64,000 nt of DNA, taken from Streptomyces sp. NBC_01723 (GTDB lineage Bacteria; Actinomycetota; Actinomycetes; Streptomycetales; Streptomycetaceae). The notes beneath the pieces are model-generated. The model was not told the DNA's origin and searched no databases. It saw only the letters and a program-made list of their open reading frames with translations. Location of the stretch: contig NZ_CP109171.1 in NCBI RefSeq assembly GCF_036246005.1, positions 6,808,001-6,872,000 on the forward strand. The letters run 5' to 3'. The first letter of the stretch is position 1, and every line of letters starts with the position of its first letter. The translations under genes were made by a program, and so were the position numbers. Of the stretch, positions 62,080 through 64,000 are shown piece by piece.

Positions 62080-62895
62080 TCACTGCCCACCGGTGGGCGA
62101 CGGGTTGATGCTGTCGAGTGGCAGTGGGCTGATGGTGGGGTACGCGGATCCTTCGGGAACCTTGACGGCACCCGAGTACACGACGAACGAGCTCCTGACG
62201 CCGTAGACGTAGCTCTGCGCGCCGGAGTGGGCCGGTACGCCACCCGACTCTTTGACCGTGTCCAGGCCCACGTGGTAGGCGGCCAGGGTCAGGTCGAGGA
62301 GATCTCCCTCGACCTCGTTGTTGGCAACGAGTTCGTCGATGTGCTCGGCCAGTGAGCACATGTATCTGCCCTGCGCCATGATCGAGTCCGCTGCGTCCAG
62401 GGCCGAGGTCTTGTCGTTGTCGTCCTCGTCCTCGCCGAACTCCTCGAACTTGTCCGGGGGCAACTGGGAGATCCCCTCGGCCCCGTCGGGCCCGACGAGT
62501 CTCTCGTTGAACATCGACTCCAGCTGGATCTGCGAGGCGATGACGACCGGGCCGATCTGTGTGCATTCGGCCCCGGCGTTCTTGATGTACTCAAGGAACT
62601 CCCCGGGAACGCTGGGTTCGTACAACTCGCCCCGCCCGTCACCGCCGAACGCCTCGGCGACCTGGCTGCTGTCCCCTGTCGCACCGCCGGCGCCTCCTCC
62701 GCAACCGAAAATGTCGCAAATAATAACCAAAGGCAAGAAGAAGGTATAGATGATGAATACGATGATCGCCCCGATCAGGATGATCAGGATGATCAGGGGG
62801 AAAAGCATGAATCCAGAGAGAGCCGTACTCCCGGCGGCAGCCATGAGCACGGCGTTCCTGCTTTTGGTGGCCTGACCGCTGGTACCTCTACTCAC
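62080..62895 (-). CDS. membrane-anchored lytic transglycosylase-like protein
   Basis: 271 residues. A strong membrane segment (FPLIILIILIGAIIVFIIYT) near residue 40 is followed by a Cys/Gly-rich stretch and an SLT-like domain: CTQIGPVVIASQIQLESMFN with the candidate catalytic Glu, GAEGISQLPPDKFEEFGEDE, LTLAAYHVGLDTVKESGGVP, and AQSYVYGVRSSFVVYSG. It parallels the SLT part of the hydrolase at 57030-58079 but lacks the NlpC/P60 domain. The acidic insert EFGEDEDDNDKT is unusual. GTG start with GGGAG nine bases upstream. Divergent from the DUF6668 copy 2 gene. Confidence 0.82.
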   Translation of the reverse strand: MSRGTSGQATKSRNAVLMAAAGSTALSGFMLFPLIILIILIGAIIVFIIYTFFLPLVIICDIFGCGGGAGGATGDSSQVAEAFGGDGRGELYEPSVPGEFLEYIKNAGAECTQIGPVVIASQIQLESMFNERLVGPDGAEGISQLPPDKFEEFGEDEDDNDKTSALDAADSIMAQGRYMCSLAEHIDELVANNEVEGDLLDLTLAAYHVGLDTVKESGGVPAHSGAQSYVYGVRSSFVVYSGAVKVPEGSAYPTISPLPLDSINPSPTGGQ

Positions 62896-63086
62896 ACCCA
62901 GTCGCTCCCTTCATGTTCGCCCGCATCCCTTGGTTCCGAGCACTGCTGAACCAAGGCATGTGTTTTCCCGTAGTGGCTGCCCGACGGATCACCGCAGGCC
63001 CGCACCGGCGCAACGGACACAGCGTCCGATCAGTTCAATGCGGATCCGTCGCGACAGTTCAGAACCAAGGGAAGGGGTGGACGCTC

Positions 63087-63686
63087 ATGGGTGTCCCACC
63101 GGCGCCGTCGGCCGGCCCGCAGATGTGGATTCGTGGACCGGCCGCTCGACAGGACGTCACTGCGACAGCTGTGCCGCGGCGCCCAGCGGCGAGGACCACG
63201 CGTCCCGATGCGGCCGCGCCCGCCCAACACGCGCCCTCGCCTCACCGGGGGCAGCCGGTCGCCTGGGTCAACGCACACGGCGGTGGCGGGGCGAGCACGC
63301 TCGCGCGGGTGCTGGGCGGCGCGGACCTGCGCCTTCGGTGGCCCGAACCGGCCCGGGGCGAACCAGGCGGAGTCCTGCTGGTGGCCCGTACGCATGCCGG
63401 TGGCATGCAGGCGGCATCCCAGGCACTGAACGTGCTGCGCACGGGGGAGCATCCAGCCGGGGTGCACCTCATCGCCCTCGTCCTCGTCGCCGACGCGCCG
63501 GGTCGTCTCCCGCGCTCACTCGGCCGACGCGTACGCGTGCTGCGTTCGGCGGCCGAAGTCCACCGTGTTCCCTGGATTCCGGCGTGGCGTCTCGGCGAGG
63601 AGGTGGATCCGCTGCCGAATGCGGTACGTGCGCTGGCGGAACTCGTTTCCAGCCCGTCCTCCGGACGAAACGCGGGACCGCGATGA
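63087..63686 (+). CDS. DUF6668-family ParA-like protein (copy 2)
   Basis: 199 residues, paralogous to 56266-56868: AWVNAHGGGGASTLARVLGG, GGVLLVARTHAGGMQAASQA, VHLIALVLVADAPGRLPRSL, VHRVPWIPAWRLGEEVDPLP. The nucleotide-loop motif reads HGGGGAST, again without the Walker lysine (Ala in its place). GAAGGGG lies about ten bases before ATG 63087. It is followed, with ATGA overlap, by the second pilin-like gene, the same order as copy 1. Confidence 0.82.
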   Translation: MGVPPAPSAGPQMWIRGPAARQDVTATAVPRRPAARTTRPDAAAPAQHAPSPHRGQPVAWVNAHGGGGASTLARVLGGADLRLRWPEPARGEPGGVLLVARTHAGGMQAASQALNVLRTGEHPAGVHLIALVLVADAPGRLPRSLGRRVRVLRSAAEVHRVPWIPAWRLGEEVDPLPNAVRALAELVSSPSSGRNAGPR

Positions 63687-63970
63687 GCCGCGCGCAATCC
63701 GTGACCGGCGACTTCGGGCCCAACGGGCAGTTCGATCCGAATCCCCAGGCGAGCGAACTGCTCGGCAACCTCGCCTGGATGGTGACGGCCGCCGCGGTCG
63801 CGGGAATCATCGTCGTCGGCATCCAAATGGCCCTGCAGCTGCGCCGCGGCGAGATGGGTGAAGGAGCCACCTACTTCCGAGGGCTTGTCATTGTCCTTGG
63901 CTCTTGCGTTCTCTGCGTCAGCGCGGGACCGCTCGTCAATTTCGTTATCATGCCTTACCTGCTTCGCTGA
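63683..63970 (+). CDS. VirB2-pilin-like small membrane protein (copy 2)
   Basis: 95 residues with two hydrophobic segments (LAWMVTAAAVAGIIVVGIQM and GLVIVLGSCVLCVSAGPLVN) joined by LQLRRGEMGEGATYFR. Same plan as 55933-56253. Its ATG overlaps the DUF6668 stop. The second operon presumably continues beyond the window with channel genes. Confidence 0.75.
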   Translation: MSRAQSVTGDFGPNGQFDPNPQASELLGNLAWMVTAAAVAGIIVVGIQMALQLRRGEMGEGATYFRGLVIVLGSCVLCVSAGPLVNFVIMPYLLR

Positions 63971-64000
63971 CCGCACTTGAACATCCGACTTGTTTCGACA

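Noticed and set aside
1..64000. tRNA genes, attachment sites, replication origin or telomere palindromes
   Set aside because: No tRNA-like sequence with CCA-end context, no recognisable integrase or replication gene, and no telomere-type palindrome series was found.

Overview
The window is high-GC DNA with strongly biased third positions, frequent GTG and TTG starts, ATGA-coupled genes and GGAGG-type ribosome sites. Together with the families present (XRE regulator of the MmyB type paired with an SDR, DUF6518, DUF6668, an SCO6880-like secretion protein, a GH19 chitinase with a ricin-type lectin domain), this points to Streptomyces or a close relative. The density of insertion sequences plus a conjugation-type secretion locus suggests a linear plasmid, an integrated conjugative element or a chromosome arm. 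No replication gene, telomere, relaxase, tRNA or CRISPR array is visible.

Region 1 (1-13.5 kb) is accessory DNA with a few intact genes: a small hypothetical gene, a secreted GH19 chitinase (5021-6214), an FAD oxidase with a small monooxygenase behind it (9446-11168), and a frameshifted SDR/XRE pair (12008-13478). Between them lie IS remnants and a broken copy of a 99-residue repeat family. Region 2 (13.5-24.4 kb) is a chain of IS elements joined at CTAG sites (IS701, IS630, IS5, IS701-like), then a DUF6518 membrane protein, then an IS21 element whose istB is cut by a group II intron, which is itself cut by an IS5 element.

Region 3 (24.4-50.5 kb) is an IS graveyard that still carries several unusual genes: two apparently intact genes made of tandem 99-residue repeats (34526-36475 on +, 47404-48570 on -), a disordered protein with three perfect 25-residue repeats (29380-30093), an IS-interrupted membrane-anchored gene (41340-42844), and a CDP-alcohol phosphatidyltransferase (37569-38351). 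A 1,792-bp pair of IS5 elements occurs twice in opposite orientation (24637-26428 and 38485-40276), so the 12 kb between can in principle invert. Local names IS5-A to IS5-H, IS701-A/B and IS630-A/B are used here only to tell families apart; they are not database names.

Region 4 (50.8-64 kb) is well preserved and codes for a type IV secretion/conjugation-like apparatus. A leftward operon runs DUF6668 protein, pilin-like protein, VirB8-position protein, VirB6/TrbL-like membrane protein, SCO6880-like protein, VirB4-like ATPase. It diverges from a rightward operon of a transglycosylase/NlpC-P60 hydrolase, a lipoprotein and a repeat-helical protein. To the right are an ECF sigma factor and a second set of paralogues (helical protein, transglycosylase, DUF6668, pilin-like) running off the edge, so the locus appears to hold two related secretion modules.

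Many frameshifts fall in or near homopolymers. Some could be sequencing errors, so calls of pseudogene in this window should be checked against raw reads.
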